Below are positions 17,681 to 26,346 of a stretch of DNA of 64,000 bases, piece by piece (within the stretch, counting starts at the first letter, position 1; every line of letters begins with the position of its first letter). The stretch covers positions 35,440 through 99,439 of the forward strand of contig NZ_MSDO01000021.1 in assembly GCF_001937195.1 (NCBI RefSeq), read 5' to 3'. A model generated the notes under the pieces. That model was given only the letters and a program-made list of their open reading frames with translations. It was not told the origin of the DNA and did no database searches. The position numbers and the translations under genes were made by a program. The DNA is from Salinicola socius (GTDB lineage: Bacteria; Pseudomonadota; Gammaproteobacteria; Pseudomonadales; Halomonadaceae).

Positions 17681-18158
17681 ACTCGATCGCTACGACCTCA
17701 AGATCCTGGAAATTCTGAGCCATGACGGTCGGATCACCAAGTCGCGGCTGGCGGAGGCAATCAGTCTCTCCGTCAGCCCGTGCTGGGAACGGGTCAAGCG
17801 GCTGGAGAAAGCCGGGATCATCGAAGGCTACAGCGCCCGCATCAATCCCGACGCCATCGTCAAGCGCACCCCGGTGTGGGTGCAGATCGAGCTCAAGCAG
17901 CACAATGCCGAAAGCTTTGCCCGTTTCGAGCGCATGGTCCGGGAGACCGACGCCGTCGCCGAGTGCGTCGCGGTCGGCGGCGGCGTCGACTACCTGGTCA
18001 AGATCGCCGCCGACAGCATCGATGCCTATCAACGCCTGATCGATGCCTGGCTGGTGTCCGATCTGGGGATCGAGCGCTACTTCACCTACATCGTCACCAA
18101 GACGGTCAAGCGCGAAGGGCCGCCGGTATTCTCCGAAACGGATGCATCGAATTTCTAG
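17676..18158 (+). CDS. doeX: Lrp/AsnC-family regulator DoeX
   Basis: A 160-residue feast/famine regulator with an N-terminal helix-turn-helix (DGRITKSRLAEAISLSVSPCWERVKRLEKAGII) and a C-terminal RAM ligand-binding domain (VGGGVDYLVKIAADSIDAYQRLID). In Halomonas the DoeX protein is encoded with doeA and doeB and binds DNA near the doe genes. The ATG overlaps the doeB stop and there is no separate ribosome site (the preceding bases are the GC-rich repeat), so translation probably depends on ribosomes finishing doeB. A hairpin follows the stop codon. Confidence 0.93.
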   Translation: MRLDRYDLKILEILSHDGRITKSRLAEAISLSVSPCWERVKRLEKAGIIEGYSARINPDAIVKRTPVWVQIELKQHNAESFARFERMVRETDAVAECVAVGGGVDYLVKIAADSIDAYQRLIDAWLVSDLGIERYFTYIVTKTVKREGPPVFSETDASNF

Positions 18159-18173
18159 CATAAGCTGAATATT

Positions 18174-18199
18174 CGCCCGGCCTTGGCCGGGCGAGTTTG
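18174..18199 (+). terminator. Hairpin after doeX
   Basis: CGCCCGGCC (18174-18182) and GGCCGGGCG (18185-18193) form a very stable stem 16 bases after the doeX stop, followed by AGTTTG. The T tract is short. It separates doeABX from doeC, which has a 216-bp upstream spacer and likely its own promoter. Confidence 0.65.
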
Positions 18200-18374
18200 C
18201 GCTTGTCTCCTGTCCCACCAAAAAAACCGCAACTCCTGAGCGGGCTTTCGGAAGAAAGCGTGCCGCAAAGCGGTAGAGACGAAAAGTTTCCTGCCGCCGA
18301 ATCGATACCATGGTCGCACTCGCAGGATAGGCAACCCGTTCTGCCCCACCGCCGATACCCCTGCAGGAGGCGAT

Positions 18375-19838
18375 ATGAAACTCAACGATCCCAGGCTTTT
18401 CCGCCAGTACGCTTATGTCGATGGCAAATGGACCCACGGTAGCGAGGGCCGCGAGGAAGCGGTCGTCGATCCCGCTACCGGAGAGACCCTGGGCCATTGC
18501 GCATTGCTGGAAGCGTCGCAGATTACCGATACGGTAACTGCGGCAGAGAATGCTTTCGCCGCATGGCGAGCGATCAACGTCCATGAGCGCGCCGAAAAGC
18601 TGCACGCCTGGTATCGCCTGCTGCACGAGCACAAGGAAGATCTGGCGCTGCTGATGACCTACGAGCAGGGCAAGCCGCTCGACGATTCCCGGGGCGAGGT
18701 CGATTACGGCGCCAGCTTTATTCAGTGGTTCGCCGAAGAGGCCAAGCGCGCCTACGGCGTGACCATTCCCAGCCATATTCCCAACGCGGCGCTGGGCACG
18801 ATCAAGGAACCGGTCGGCGTCTCGGCGATGTTCACGCCGTGGAACTTCCCGCTGGCGATGATCACGCGCAAGGCGGGGGCGGCGCTGGCTGCCGGTTGCA
18901 CGGTGATCGTCAAGCCGGCCAACGAGACGCCATACTCCGCGCTGGCACTGGCCGAACTGGCCGAGCGGGCCGGTATCCCGGCGGGCGTGTTCAACGTCGT
19001 CACCGGCGATCCGGCGACCGTTTCCGAAGTGCTGTGCAACGACAACCGCATCCGCAACATCTCGTTCACCGGCTCGACCCGTGTCGGCAAGCTGCTGATG
19101 CGCCAGAGTTCGTCCAGCGTCAAGCGCATGTCGCTGGAGCTTGGCGGCAACGCGCCGTTCATCGTCTGCGACGACATGGATCCGGATGCCGCGGCGAAAG
19201 AAGCGGTCGCCGCCAAGTTCCAGACCGCCGGGCAGGATTGTCTCGCCGCCAACCGCATCTTCGTTCACCGCAAGATCTACGACGCCTTCGTCGAGCGCTT
19301 CGTGGCACACATGCAGGCGCTGAAGGTCGGCAACGGTCTCGAAGGGAGCGATATCGGCCCGCTGATTCACAAGCGCGCGGTCGACATGGCCAAAGGCATC
19401 GTCGAGGACGGCGTCGGCAAGGGCGCGCGTCAACTGGGTGGAGAGGGCCAGGCGCCCGGTGAGAACTTCTTCATGCCGACGTTGCTGGCCGATATCACCC
19501 CGGAGATGCGCGTGTTCCGCGAGGAGACCTTCTCGCCGGTCGCCGGTGTCTGCGCGTTCGACGATGACGAAGAGGTTCTCCGGCTGGCCAACGACACCGA
19601 GTACGGTCTGGCCGCCTACGTCTATACTAACGATGTTCGCCGGATCTGGAAGCTGATGCGCGGGCTCGAGTACGGCATGGTCAGCGTCAACAGCGTCAAG
19701 ATGACCGGCGCGCCGATCCCGTTCGGCGGCGTCAAGCAGTCAGGGCTCGGCCGCGAAGGCGGTGCGGCAGGACTCGAGGAATATCTCGATACCAAGTACT
19801 ACTGTCTCGGCAATATGCCCTCTGCCAGCAATTCGTAG
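18375..19838 (+). CDS. doeC: Aspartate-semialdehyde dehydrogenase DoeC (ALDH superfamily)
   Basis: A 487-residue aldehyde dehydrogenase related to succinate-semialdehyde dehydrogenase. In the doe pathway it oxidises L-aspartate-4-semialdehyde to L-aspartate with NAD(P). Standard motifs are FTPWNFPLAMITRKAGAAL, SFTGSTRVGKLLM, the glutamate in LELGGNAPF and the catalytic Cys289 in GQDCLAANR. AGGAGG precedes the ATG by about six bases. Sequence alone would also allow GabD; the place between doeX and doeD decides the call. The reaction is the last step before the TCA-linked aspartate pool. Confidence 0.92.
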   Translation: MKLNDPRLFRQYAYVDGKWTHGSEGREEAVVDPATGETLGHCALLEASQITDTVTAAENAFAAWRAINVHERAEKLHAWYRLLHEHKEDLALLMTYEQGKPLDDSRGEVDYGASFIQWFAEEAKRAYGVTIPSHIPNAALGTIKEPVGVSAMFTPWNFPLAMITRKAGAALAAGCTVIVKPANETPYSALALAELAERAGIPAGVFNVVTGDPATVSEVLCNDNRIRNISFTGSTRVGKLLMRQSSSSVKRMSLELGGNAPFIVCDDMDPDAAAKEAVAAKFQTAGQDCLAANRIFVHRKIYDAFVERFVAHMQALKVGNGLEGSDIGPLIHKRAVDMAKGIVEDGVGKGARQLGGEGQAPGENFFMPTLLADITPEMRVFREETFSPVAGVCAFDDDEEVLRLANDTEYGLAAYVYTNDVRRIWKLMRGLEYGMVSVNSVKMTGAPIPFGGVKQSGLGREGGAAGLEEYLDTKYYCLGNMPSASNS

Positions 19839-19968
19839 ATGGATCGATTCTATCGCGGGTATGACACAAGGATCACTCCGATCGCTGCGCCCGCCCGGAT
19901 CGCTGCCGTTTCCGACAACGCTCGATGGTGCGAGCACGGCAGCAATCCTCTTTCGGTAAGGAAATCGT

Positions 19969-21399
19969 ATGACCGATACTCGTACGCTGATCGACAACGA
20001 TCGCCGCCATGTCTTCCATGCGTCTACCCATCTGCGCGATTACGCCCATGGCGATTTGCCGGGCCGCGTGATTACCGGTGGCAAGGGGATCTCCATCGTC
20101 GATCGCGATGGGCGCGAGATGATCGATGCCTTTGCCGGGCTCTACTGCGTCAACATCGGCTACGGCCGCACCGAGATCGCCGAGGCGATCTACGCCCAGG
20201 CCAAGGAGCTTGCGTACTATCACACCTATGTCGGCCACTCCAACGAGCCGTTGATCGCGCTGTCCGAGCGCATTGCCAAGCTCGCCGGCAACGGCTTGAA
20301 CAAGGTCTACTACGGGCTTTCCGGCAGCGACGCCAACGAGACCCAGATCAAGCTGGTGCGCTACTACCACAACGTCACCGGCCGGCCGCAGAAGAAAAAG
20401 ATCATCTCGCGCCAGCGCGGCTATCACGGCTCCAGCATCGCCGCCGGCTCGCTGACCGGGTTGCCCGCGTTCCATCAGCATTTCGACCTGCCCATCGAGG
20501 GCGTGCTGCATACCGAGGCGCCATATTATTACCGCCGGCCTCGGGGCGGTGTAGACAGTAACGGACGGCCTCGGGGCGAGATGAGCGAACGCGAATTCTC
20601 CGCCTACTGCGCCGAACAGCTCGAAGCGATGATCCAGCGTGAAGGGCCGGAGACTGTCGGCGCCTTCATCGGCGAGCCGGTGCTGGGCACGGGCGGCATC
20701 ATTCCGCCCCCGGCAGGCTACTGGGATGCGATCCAGGCCGTGCTGAAGCGCCACGACATCCTGCTGATCGCCGACGAAGTCGTCAGCGGCTTCGGTCGTC
20801 TGGGCAGCGATTTCGGCTTCCAGCATTACGGCATCAAGCCGGATCTGGTCACCATCGCCAAGGGCCTGACCAGCGCCTATCAGCCGCTTTCCGGCGTGAT
20901 CGTCGGCGAGCGCGTATGGAAAGCGCTGGAAGATGGCACCGGCGAATACGGCCCGATCGGCCACGGCTGGACCTACTCCGGCCACCCGCTGGGTGCCGCC
21001 GCGGCCATGGCCAATCTCGATATCATCGAGCGCGAAAACCTGGTGGGTAACGCTGCCGAGACCGGTGCCTACTTCAACGCGCAGTTGAAGAAGACCTTCG
21101 GCGAGCACCCGCTGGTCGGTGACGTGCGGGGCGAGGGGCTGATGGCGGCACTGGAATTTGCGCCGACCAAGGGCGAGTACACGCCATTCGATCCGTCGCT
21201 CAAGGTCGGTGCCCGGGTCGCGGCCGCCGCGCTGGAAGAGAACCTGATCGCCCGCGCCATGCCCAACGGCGATATCCTCGGCTTCGCGCCGCCGCTGGTG
21301 ATCGATCGTGGCCAGGTCGATGAAGTGATCGCCCGCGCCAAGCGTGCCGTCGACAAGGTCACTGATGCGCTGACGCGCGAGGGCAAGCTCAACGCCTGA
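19969..21399 (+). CDS. doeD: L-2,4-diaminobutyrate transaminase DoeD
   Basis: A 476-residue class III aminotransferase (fold type I) that converts L-2,4-diaminobutyrate to L-aspartate-4-semialdehyde. The motif [17 protein letters not shown] and the cofactor Lys298 in [15 protein letters not shown] are clear; the N-terminal [21 protein letters not shown] is typical. AAGGAAA precedes the ATG. Around residues 190-206 the protein carries a duplicated RPRG...RPRG stretch caused by a 30-bp repeat at 20536-20578, an unusual in-frame insertion in an otherwise normal enzyme. It is followed by a strong hairpin before eutB. Confidence 0.93.
   Translation: MTDTRTLIDNDRRHVFHASTHLRDYAHGDLPGRVITGGKGISIVDRDGREMIDAFAGLYCVNIGYGRTEIAEAIYAQAKELAYYHTYVGHSNEPLIALSERIAKLAGNGLNKVYYGLSGSDANETQIKLVRYYHNVTGRPQKKKIISRQRGYHGSSIAAGSLTGLPAFHQHFDLPIEGVLHTEAPYYYRRPRGGVDSNGRPRGEMSEREFSAYCAEQLEAMIQREGPETVGAFIGEPVLGTGGIIPPPAGYWDAIQAVLKRHDILLIADEVVSGFGRLGSDFGFQHYGIKPDLVTIAKGLTSAYQPLSGVIVGERVWKALEDGTGEYGPIGHGWTYSGHPLGAAAAMANLDIIERENLVGNAAETGAYFNAQLKKTFGEHPLVGDVRGEGLMAALEFAPTKGEYTPFDPSLKVGARVAAAALEENLIARAMPNGDILGFAPPLVIDRGQVDEVIARAKRAVDKVTDALTREGKLNA
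20536..20578. repeat. 30-bp period duplication inside doeD
   Basis: CGGCCTCGGGGCG occurs exactly at 20536-20548 and 20566-20578, a period of 30 bases that keeps the frame and adds about ten residues. Confidence 0.85.
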
Positions 21400-21422
21400 G
21401 TGTTGATGGCGCCATGAGACTG

Positions 21423-21460
21423 CGGCAGGGTGGAAACTTCCATCCTGCCGTTTCCATTTT
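21423..21460 (+). terminator. Strong hairpin between doeD and eutB
   Basis: Bases 21423-21435 and 21438-21450 pair over 13 positions (one G-T wobble), followed by TTTCCATTTT. This looks like an intrinsic terminator or attenuator placed 23 bases after doeD and 32 bases before the eutB start. Confidence 0.8.
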
Positions 21461-21482
21461 CTCAATCGGGAATCGCTCAACG

Positions 21483-22469
21483 ATGTCAGACCCCGTGACG
21501 CTTCACGACATCTATCTGGCGCGAAGCCGCATCGCCGGCCAGGCGGCGCGGACGCCGCTGATTCTCTCCCAGAGCCTGTCGGCACGCTTCGATGCCGAGA
21601 TCTATCTCAAGCTGGAAACCCTGCAGCCGAGCGGTGCCTTCAAGCTGAGAGGCGCGCTCAACAAGATCGCGTCGCTAGCGCCGGAGCAGCTGGAGCGCGG
21701 CGTGACCACGGCCTCCACCGGCAATCATGGCCGCGCGGTGGCCTGGGCGTCGAAGCGTCTCGGCGCCCGCGCCATCATCTGCGTCTCCGAACTGGTACCG
21801 GCCAACAAGATAGCGGCCATCGAGGCGCTGGGTGCCGAAGCCCGGGTCATCGGGCGCTCCCAGGACGATGCCTTCGTCGAGGCGCGGCGTCTCGTCGCCG
21901 AGGAGGGCATGGCGCTGATCGAGCCCTTCGACGATCCGTTGATCGCGGCCGGGCAGGGTACGATCGGGCTCGAACTGATGGAAGACGTCCCCGAGCTGGA
22001 CCGGGTGCTGATCGGGCTTTCCGGTGGCGGGCTGCTTGGCGGCATCGGGCGCGCGGTCAAGGGCATCAACCCGAAGGTCCACGTGACCGGCGTCAGCATG
22101 CTCGAGGGCGCGGCGATGATCGAGAGCCTGGCCGCCGGCAAGCCCGTCGAGGTGGAGGAGGAGGCCTCGCTGGCGGACTCGCTGGGTGGCGGCATCGGAC
22201 TCGACAACCGCTGCACGTTCGAACTGGTCCGCGAGGTGATGGACGACCACCACCAGGTCTCGGAAGCGGCCATCGCCCGCGCCATGCTGCACTTCTTCGA
22301 GCATGAAAAGATGCTGGTGGAAGGCGCCGCCGCGGTCGGGCTCGCCGCCATCGAGGAGCACGGCATCGACGTTCGGGGCGAGAAGGTGGCGCTGATCATC
22401 TCGGGCAATGGCGTCGATGCAGAGACGTTGATGCGGGCGAAGACGCTGATCGACTACCCGGCGCGCTGA
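21483..22469 (+). CDS. eutB: EutB, PLP-dependent dehydratase of hydroxyectoine utilisation
   Basis: A 328-residue fold-type II pyridoxal enzyme resembling threonine dehydratase/serine racemase. The cofactor lysine is in SGAFKLRGALNK (about residue 55) and the phosphate-binding glycine loop is GLSGGGLLGG. In ectoine-degrading bacteria EutB acts with EutC and EutA in converting hydroxyectoine-derived intermediates into the ectoine pathway. The ATG at 21483 gives the family start (MSDPVTLHDIYLARSRI) and avoids the hairpin region that an upstream in-frame ATG at 21414 would translate. Without its neighbours it would be called threonine dehydratase-like. Confidence 0.88.
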   Translation: MSDPVTLHDIYLARSRIAGQAARTPLILSQSLSARFDAEIYLKLETLQPSGAFKLRGALNKIASLAPEQLERGVTTASTGNHGRAVAWASKRLGARAIICVSELVPANKIAAIEALGAEARVIGRSQDDAFVEARRLVAEEGMALIEPFDDPLIAAGQGTIGLELMEDVPELDRVLIGLSGGGLLGGIGRAVKGINPKVHVTGVSMLEGAAMIESLAAGKPVEVEEEASLADSLGGGIGLDNRCTFELVREVMDDHHQVSEAAIARAMLHFFEHEKMLVEGAAAVGLAAIEEHGIDVRGEKVALIISGNGVDAETLMRAKTLIDYPAR

Positions 22470-22520
22470 GCGGCTGAATGCGGATACGAATTCAAATGAA
22501 CGGCCTCAGGAGCCCCCCCG

Positions 22521-23468
22521 ATGGAACTCTATAGTCGCGAGCAGATTCAGAAAGTCGTCAGTCTCGATCACGCCGCGCTCGAAGCGGTCGAGGCAGGCTT
22601 CCGTGCCCTGGGCGAGGGCAACGTGGTGCAGCCGCCGATCCTGTCGATGGCGATCGAGGAGGCCAATGGTGAGGTCGACGTCAAGACCGCGCACATCAAG
22701 GGCAACTCGCGTTTCGCGATCAAGGTCAGCCCGGGCTTCTTCGACAATCCGAAACTGGGACTGCCGAGTCTCAACGGCCTGATGATCGTGTTCTCGGCCA
22801 AGACCGGTCTGGTCGAGGCGGTGCTGTTCGACGAAGGCTACCTCACCGACATTCGCACCGCGCTGGCCGGCGCCATTGCCGCCAAGCATCTCTCGCGCGC
22901 CGACAGTCAACGCGTCACCGTGCTCGGCGCCGGGCTGCAGGCGGAGCTGCAGGTCGCCGCGCTCATGCTGGTGCGCGACATCGACACCCTCGACGTGTGG
23001 GCGCGGGACGTGGCCAAGGCCGAAGCCTACGCTGCGCGGATGCAGGAGAAATACGGGCTGACCGTGGCGGTACATACCGATATCGGCGAGGCCTGCCGCG
23101 AGGCGGACATCATCGTTACCACCACGCCGTCGCGGGAGCCGCTGCTGAGCGGCGAGCATTTACGTGAAGGCGTTCATGTCACCGCCATGGGTTCCGATAG
23201 CCCGGACAAGCGTGAGCTGGATACGTCCGTCATGGAACGAGCCGATCACTACGTCGCCGATACCCGCGCCCAGAGCGAGAACAACGGTGAGCTCAAGGCC
23301 TACGCCGGCCACCAGCCGCCGTTCGCCGTCAACGAGCTGGGCCGCGTGATCGCCAGCGGCAAGAGTCTGCGTGCCACCGACTCGCAGATCACCGTCTGCG
23401 ATCTCACCGGTACCGGCGTGCAGGACACCGCCATTGCCGGTTTCACGCTGGCCCGACTGGCGTCGTGA
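22521..23468 (+). CDS. eutC: EutC, ornithine cyclodeaminase-family protein of hydroxyectoine utilisation
   Basis: A 315-residue member of the ornithine cyclodeaminase/mu-crystallin family with an NAD(P)-binding fold (VTVLGAGLQAELQVAALMLVRDIDTLDVWARD) and the family start MELYSREQIQKVVSLDHAAL. It is proposed to act with EutB as an imine reductase or cyclodeaminase-like step in hydroxyectoine breakdown. AGGAG precedes the ATG by about nine bases; 51 bases separate it from eutB, consistent with one transcript. EutA, the third partner, is not in the window. The stop codon overlaps the next gene (GTGA). Confidence 0.88.
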   Translation: MELYSREQIQKVVSLDHAALEAVEAGFRALGEGNVVQPPILSMAIEEANGEVDVKTAHIKGNSRFAIKVSPGFFDNPKLGLPSLNGLMIVFSAKTGLVEAVLFDEGYLTDIRTALAGAIAAKHLSRADSQRVTVLGAGLQAELQVAALMLVRDIDTLDVWARDVAKAEAYAARMQEKYGLTVAVHTDIGEACREADIIVTTTPSREPLLSGEHLREGVHVTAMGSDSPDKRELDTSVMERADHYVADTRAQSENNGELKAYAGHQPPFAVNELGRVIASGKSLRATDSQITVCDLTGTGVQDTAIAGFTLARLAS

Positions 23469-24016
23469 CGGAGCGGCAGCGTCGCGAGGCGATAGTAGTA
23501 CGGCGGGCAACGCAGGGCGATGCGGAATCGATCGCGACAATCCATGTCGACGCCTGGCGCCACAACTACCGCGGATTGATCGACGACGACACACTGGCCA
23601 GAAGAGATTTCGACAGCCGATTGGGAACCTGGCGACGGGAGCTGGAACTGGGGGCAGAAGTGCTGGTGGCGGTGCAACGTCAGGCCGTGGTGGGCTGGGC
23701 TCGCGTCGGGGCGTTTCGTCATCCGCCCGAGACTCGCCCCGACGTGAGATCGACAACCCAGGGCTGGGCCGAGATTCATGGGCTTTATGTATCACCCTCG
23801 GCACAACGTTGTGGGGTGGGGTCACGACTGCTGCGCGAGGCGGATAGCGTGTTTACAGCACGGTGCTTTCGCAACGTCGGGCTTTGGGCCTTCGCCAACA
23901 ACCTGGCGGCCATTCGCTTCTACGAGTCCTGTGGCTTCAGCGATCAAAAGCTGGACCAGAATTTCGAGATCAACGGGCAACCCTTGGTGGAACGTTTGCT
24001 GGCACGGCGTCTCTAG
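23465..24016 (+). CDS. GNAT family N-acetyltransferase
   Basis: A 183-residue Gcn5-related acetyltransferase. The acetyl-CoA pyrophosphate loop is the region LYVSPSAQRCGVGSRLL (about residue 105-120), followed by the LWAFANNLAAIRFYESCGF signature. The GTG start overlaps the eutC stop by four bases, so it is translated with the hydroxyectoine genes. Family members acetylate very varied amines and no substrate can be read here. Being the last gene of the eutBC transcript, it could act on diaminobutyrate-type compounds, but that is only a guess from position. Confidence 0.82.
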   Translation: MTERQRREAIVVRRATQGDAESIATIHVDAWRHNYRGLIDDDTLARRDFDSRLGTWRRELELGAEVLVAVQRQAVVGWARVGAFRHPPETRPDVRSTTQGWAEIHGLYVSPSAQRCGVGSRLLREADSVFTARCFRNVGLWAFANNLAAIRFYESCGFSDQKLDQNFEINGQPLVERLLARRL

Positions 24017-24095
24017 GTTCTGCCGCCCGTTGAGACGCGACTCGTCGTTATCCCTTGGCTTTTGCGCCGGCGCCTCATGGCACGTCAAACCGCGA

Positions 24096-25688
24096 TCAGC
24101 GATCGCCACGTTTCGGCACCGGTGCCACGCCGGGGCCGGTGGGTTCGCCAACCTTATGCCACAGGCGGCCGTCTCGCTGGATCAGTTCGTGGGCGCCGCT
24201 GGGGCCGTCGGTGCCGGCGGCGTACCCTTCGATGCCCGATTTTCCGGTCCCCGATTTTCGGGACCAGGCCTCCAGGAACGGCTGCACGGCGCGCCAGCCG
24301 TTCTCGATGGTGTCGGCGCGCTGAAACAGCATCTGATCGCCGGTCAGGCAGTCGTAGATCAACGTTTCGTAGCCGGTGACCGCGGGCAGATCGAAGAAGT
24401 CCTTGTAGGCGAAGCCCATCTTGACCGTATCCATCTCCAGCTCCGGGCCGGGGCGCTTGGCCTGGAAGTCGAACCACATCCCCTCGTTGGGCTGGATCTG
24501 GATGATCAGCCAGTTTGAGGCCATCCGATCCACGTCGGTATTGCGAAACTGGGCGTACGGCGCCGGTTTGAAGCAGATCGCGATCTCGGTATCCCGCGCG
24601 CTCATGCGCTTGCCGGTACGCAGATAGAACGGTACGCCGATCCAGCGCCAGTTATCGACCATCACCTTCATGGTAACGAAGGTTTCGGTCTGGCTGTCCG
24701 CGTCGACACCGTCTTCCTCGAGATAGCCGGGCACCCGGCGATCGCCGAGCGTACCCGCCTCATATCGGCCACGCGCTGAGTTGTCGTCGGCTTCGTCGAT
24801 GGTCCACGGGCGAATGGCGCCCAGCACCTTGGATTTCTCGCTGCGCAGCGCATCCGCCCCAAAAGCGGCCGGTGGCTCGATGGCAACCATGGCGAGAAGC
24901 TGAAACAGGTGGTTGGGAACCATGTCGCGCATGGCGCCGGCCTTGTCGTAGAAGGCAGCGCGCGCTTCGACCCCCACCGTTTCTGCCGCGGTTATCTGAA
25001 TGTGATCGATATAGTGATTGTTCCAGAACGGCTCGAACAGCACGTTGGCAAAGCGGGCGACGAGGATGTTCTGAACGGTCTCCTTGCCGAGGAAATGATC
25101 GATTCGATAGATCTGATCTTCCTTCATGACTTCGAGCAGATTGGCATTCAATGCCTGCGCCGATTCGAGATCATGACCGAACGGTTTTTCGACGACGACC
25201 CTGCGGTAGTTTCCGCCTTGCTCGGTCAGCAACCCGGCCTTGCCGAGTTGCTGGGCAATCTCGCTGAAGAAGCGGGATGAGGTTGCGCAGTAGAAGATCG
25301 CGTTATCGTTCTCCGACGAGGCAATGGTGTCCTTGATCCGACGATAAATGGCCTCGTCGGTGAAGTCTCCCTGTAGATACTGAAGCCGCTTTTCGAACTC
25401 GCACCAGTGAGATTCGTCCAGTGCGCTGCCGCGACCTTCCGAGTGATTGTCGGCGGCCTTGTCGGCGATGAATTGCTTGAGATGGGCGCGAAAACCGTCG
25501 TCGTCATGCTCGGCAAGATCGACGCCGATGATTCGCATTTTGGGGTCGATGAGATGATCCCGATCCAGATTGTAGAGCGATGGGATCAGTAGACGTTTCA
25601 CCAGATCACCACCGGCACCGAATATGAACATGGTGGTGTTGTCGGCAGCCGGCGTCTGCTCATGCTGCGCTTGTGTCGAATGGGGCAC
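24096..25688 (-). CDS. zwf: Glucose-6-phosphate 1-dehydrogenase
   Basis: A 530-residue enzyme that oxidises glucose 6-phosphate to the 6-phosphogluconolactone with NADP or NAD. The substrate-binding signature RIDHFLGKETVQN is intact, with the EKPFGHD motif before it. The nucleotide loop reads GAGGDLVKRLL rather than the commoner GASGDLTKRKL, a known variant branch. Near the C-terminus SRKSGTGKSG reflects a 15-bp duplication (24236-24265). It stands alone here, without pgl, edd or eda. Together with gntK it supplies 6-phosphogluconate. Confidence 0.95.
   Translation of the reverse strand: MPHSTQAQHEQTPAADNTTMFIFGAGGDLVKRLLIPSLYNLDRDHLIDPKMRIIGVDLAEHDDDGFRAHLKQFIADKAADNHSEGRGSALDESHWCEFEKRLQYLQGDFTDEAIYRRIKDTIASSENDNAIFYCATSSRFFSEIAQQLGKAGLLTEQGGNYRRVVVEKPFGHDLESAQALNANLLEVMKEDQIYRIDHFLGKETVQNILVARFANVLFEPFWNNHYIDHIQITAAETVGVEARAAFYDKAGAMRDMVPNHLFQLLAMVAIEPPAAFGADALRSEKSKVLGAIRPWTIDEADDNSARGRYEAGTLGDRRVPGYLEEDGVDADSQTETFVTMKVMVDNWRWIGVPFYLRTGKRMSARDTEIAICFKPAPYAQFRNTDVDRMASNWLIIQIQPNEGMWFDFQAKRPGPELEMDTVKMGFAYKDFFDLPAVTGYETLIYDCLTGDQMLFQRADTIENGWRAVQPFLEAWSRKSGTGKSGIEGYAAGTDGPSGAHELIQRDGRLWHKVGEPTGPGVAPVPKRGDR
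24236..24265. repeat. 15-bp tandem duplication inside zwf
   Basis: CCGATTTTCCGGTCC at 24236-24250 is followed directly by CCGATTTTCGGGACC at 24251-24265. It is in frame and encodes two KSG units in the C-terminal region. Confidence 0.8.
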
Positions 25689-25716
25689 GGGGCGTCTACC
25701 TCGTCTTGTGGGTTGC

Positions 25717-25772
25717 CGAGAGCGGGGCTGGATGGATCACTGAGAGCATGGCTGGATGGATCGCCGAGAGCC
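25717..25772. repeat. 24-bp tandem repeat upstream of zwf
   Basis: C/TGAGAGC-x-GGCTGGATGGATC units start at 25717, 25741 and 25765 (period 24, 2.3 copies). The block lies between the divergent zwf and yrhK genes, starting 29 bases before the zwf start. Confidence 0.85.
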
Positions 25773-25914
25773 ACTCGTCTCGTTTGATCTCATCATGGAA
25801 GACAATTCCTGCCGGGGCCAGTGAATTGGCTCGGGGATCCCAGGCGCCGTCTTTGCGGACCTCGGCAGGCTGAACCAGAATAGCGTGACGAAACTTACAG
25901 GGAGAATTAACGAG

Positions 25915-26238
25915 ATGAGTGAGAGTACGCAACGAAACGCGACTCGATCGGGTCGTGACGACGAATCGCTGACGCTTCGTTTCGGCCGGGACGAACTCGT
26001 CATTCGTCAGCGCTACGAAATGCTGAGTATCGTCAACGACGTTCTGATCGGTGTCTGGTTCGTCATCGGCAGTCTCTTTTTCTTCTACGAATCTCTGACA
26101 TATGCGGGCACCTGGCTGTTCGTGATCGGCAGCGTCGAGATGCTGATTCGCCCAGTCATCCGGCTGGTTCGTCGGCTGCACTTGCAACACGTGAATGGTA
26201 ACTCGTCATCGCCCAGTGCCGCCGAACATGATTTCTGA
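25915..26238 (+). CDS. YrhK domain membrane protein
   Basis: A 107-residue protein with a YrhK domain: the segment RYEMLSIVNDVLIGVWFVIGSLFFFYE, a short loop, then TWLFVIGSVEMLIRPVIRLVRRLHLQ. Two hydrophobic spans make a small hairpin membrane protein. The function of the family is unknown. The ATG at 25915 is chosen because AGGGAG lies about ten bases upstream; a GTG thirty bases earlier has no ribosome site. The N-terminal 25 residues and the C-terminal 15 are polar and probably disordered. It precedes the amidase gene on the same strand. Confidence 0.8.
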   Translation: MSESTQRNATRSGRDDESLTLRFGRDELVIRQRYEMLSIVNDVLIGVWFVIGSLFFFYESLTYAGTWLFVIGSVEMLIRPVIRLVRRLHLQHVNGNSSSPSAAEHDF

Positions 26239-26346
26239 GACTCCCTGGTGCCTTGGCATCTTCTCGGTGTCGACATTGCGCCCTCGCGGAACTGCCGACT
26301 AGGCTGGGTCGCAACGAACCCGTTTACCACAGGATGTGGAGGAAAT

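Noticed and set aside
17418..19433. A 671-codon open frame on the minus strand opposite doeB, doeX and doeC
   Set aside because: It is a shadow caused by high GC: the plus-strand genes have clear domains and ribosome sites, while this frame has no family motif and spans three separate real genes.
19873..21585. Minus-strand frame of 570 codons opposite doeD
   Set aside because: Runs through doeD and into eutB; no recognisable protein, so shadow.
26248..26346. Longer amidase reading frame from an ATG at 26248
   Set aside because: The first 33 residues are not amidase-like, and GGAGGA lies five bases before the GTG at 26347.
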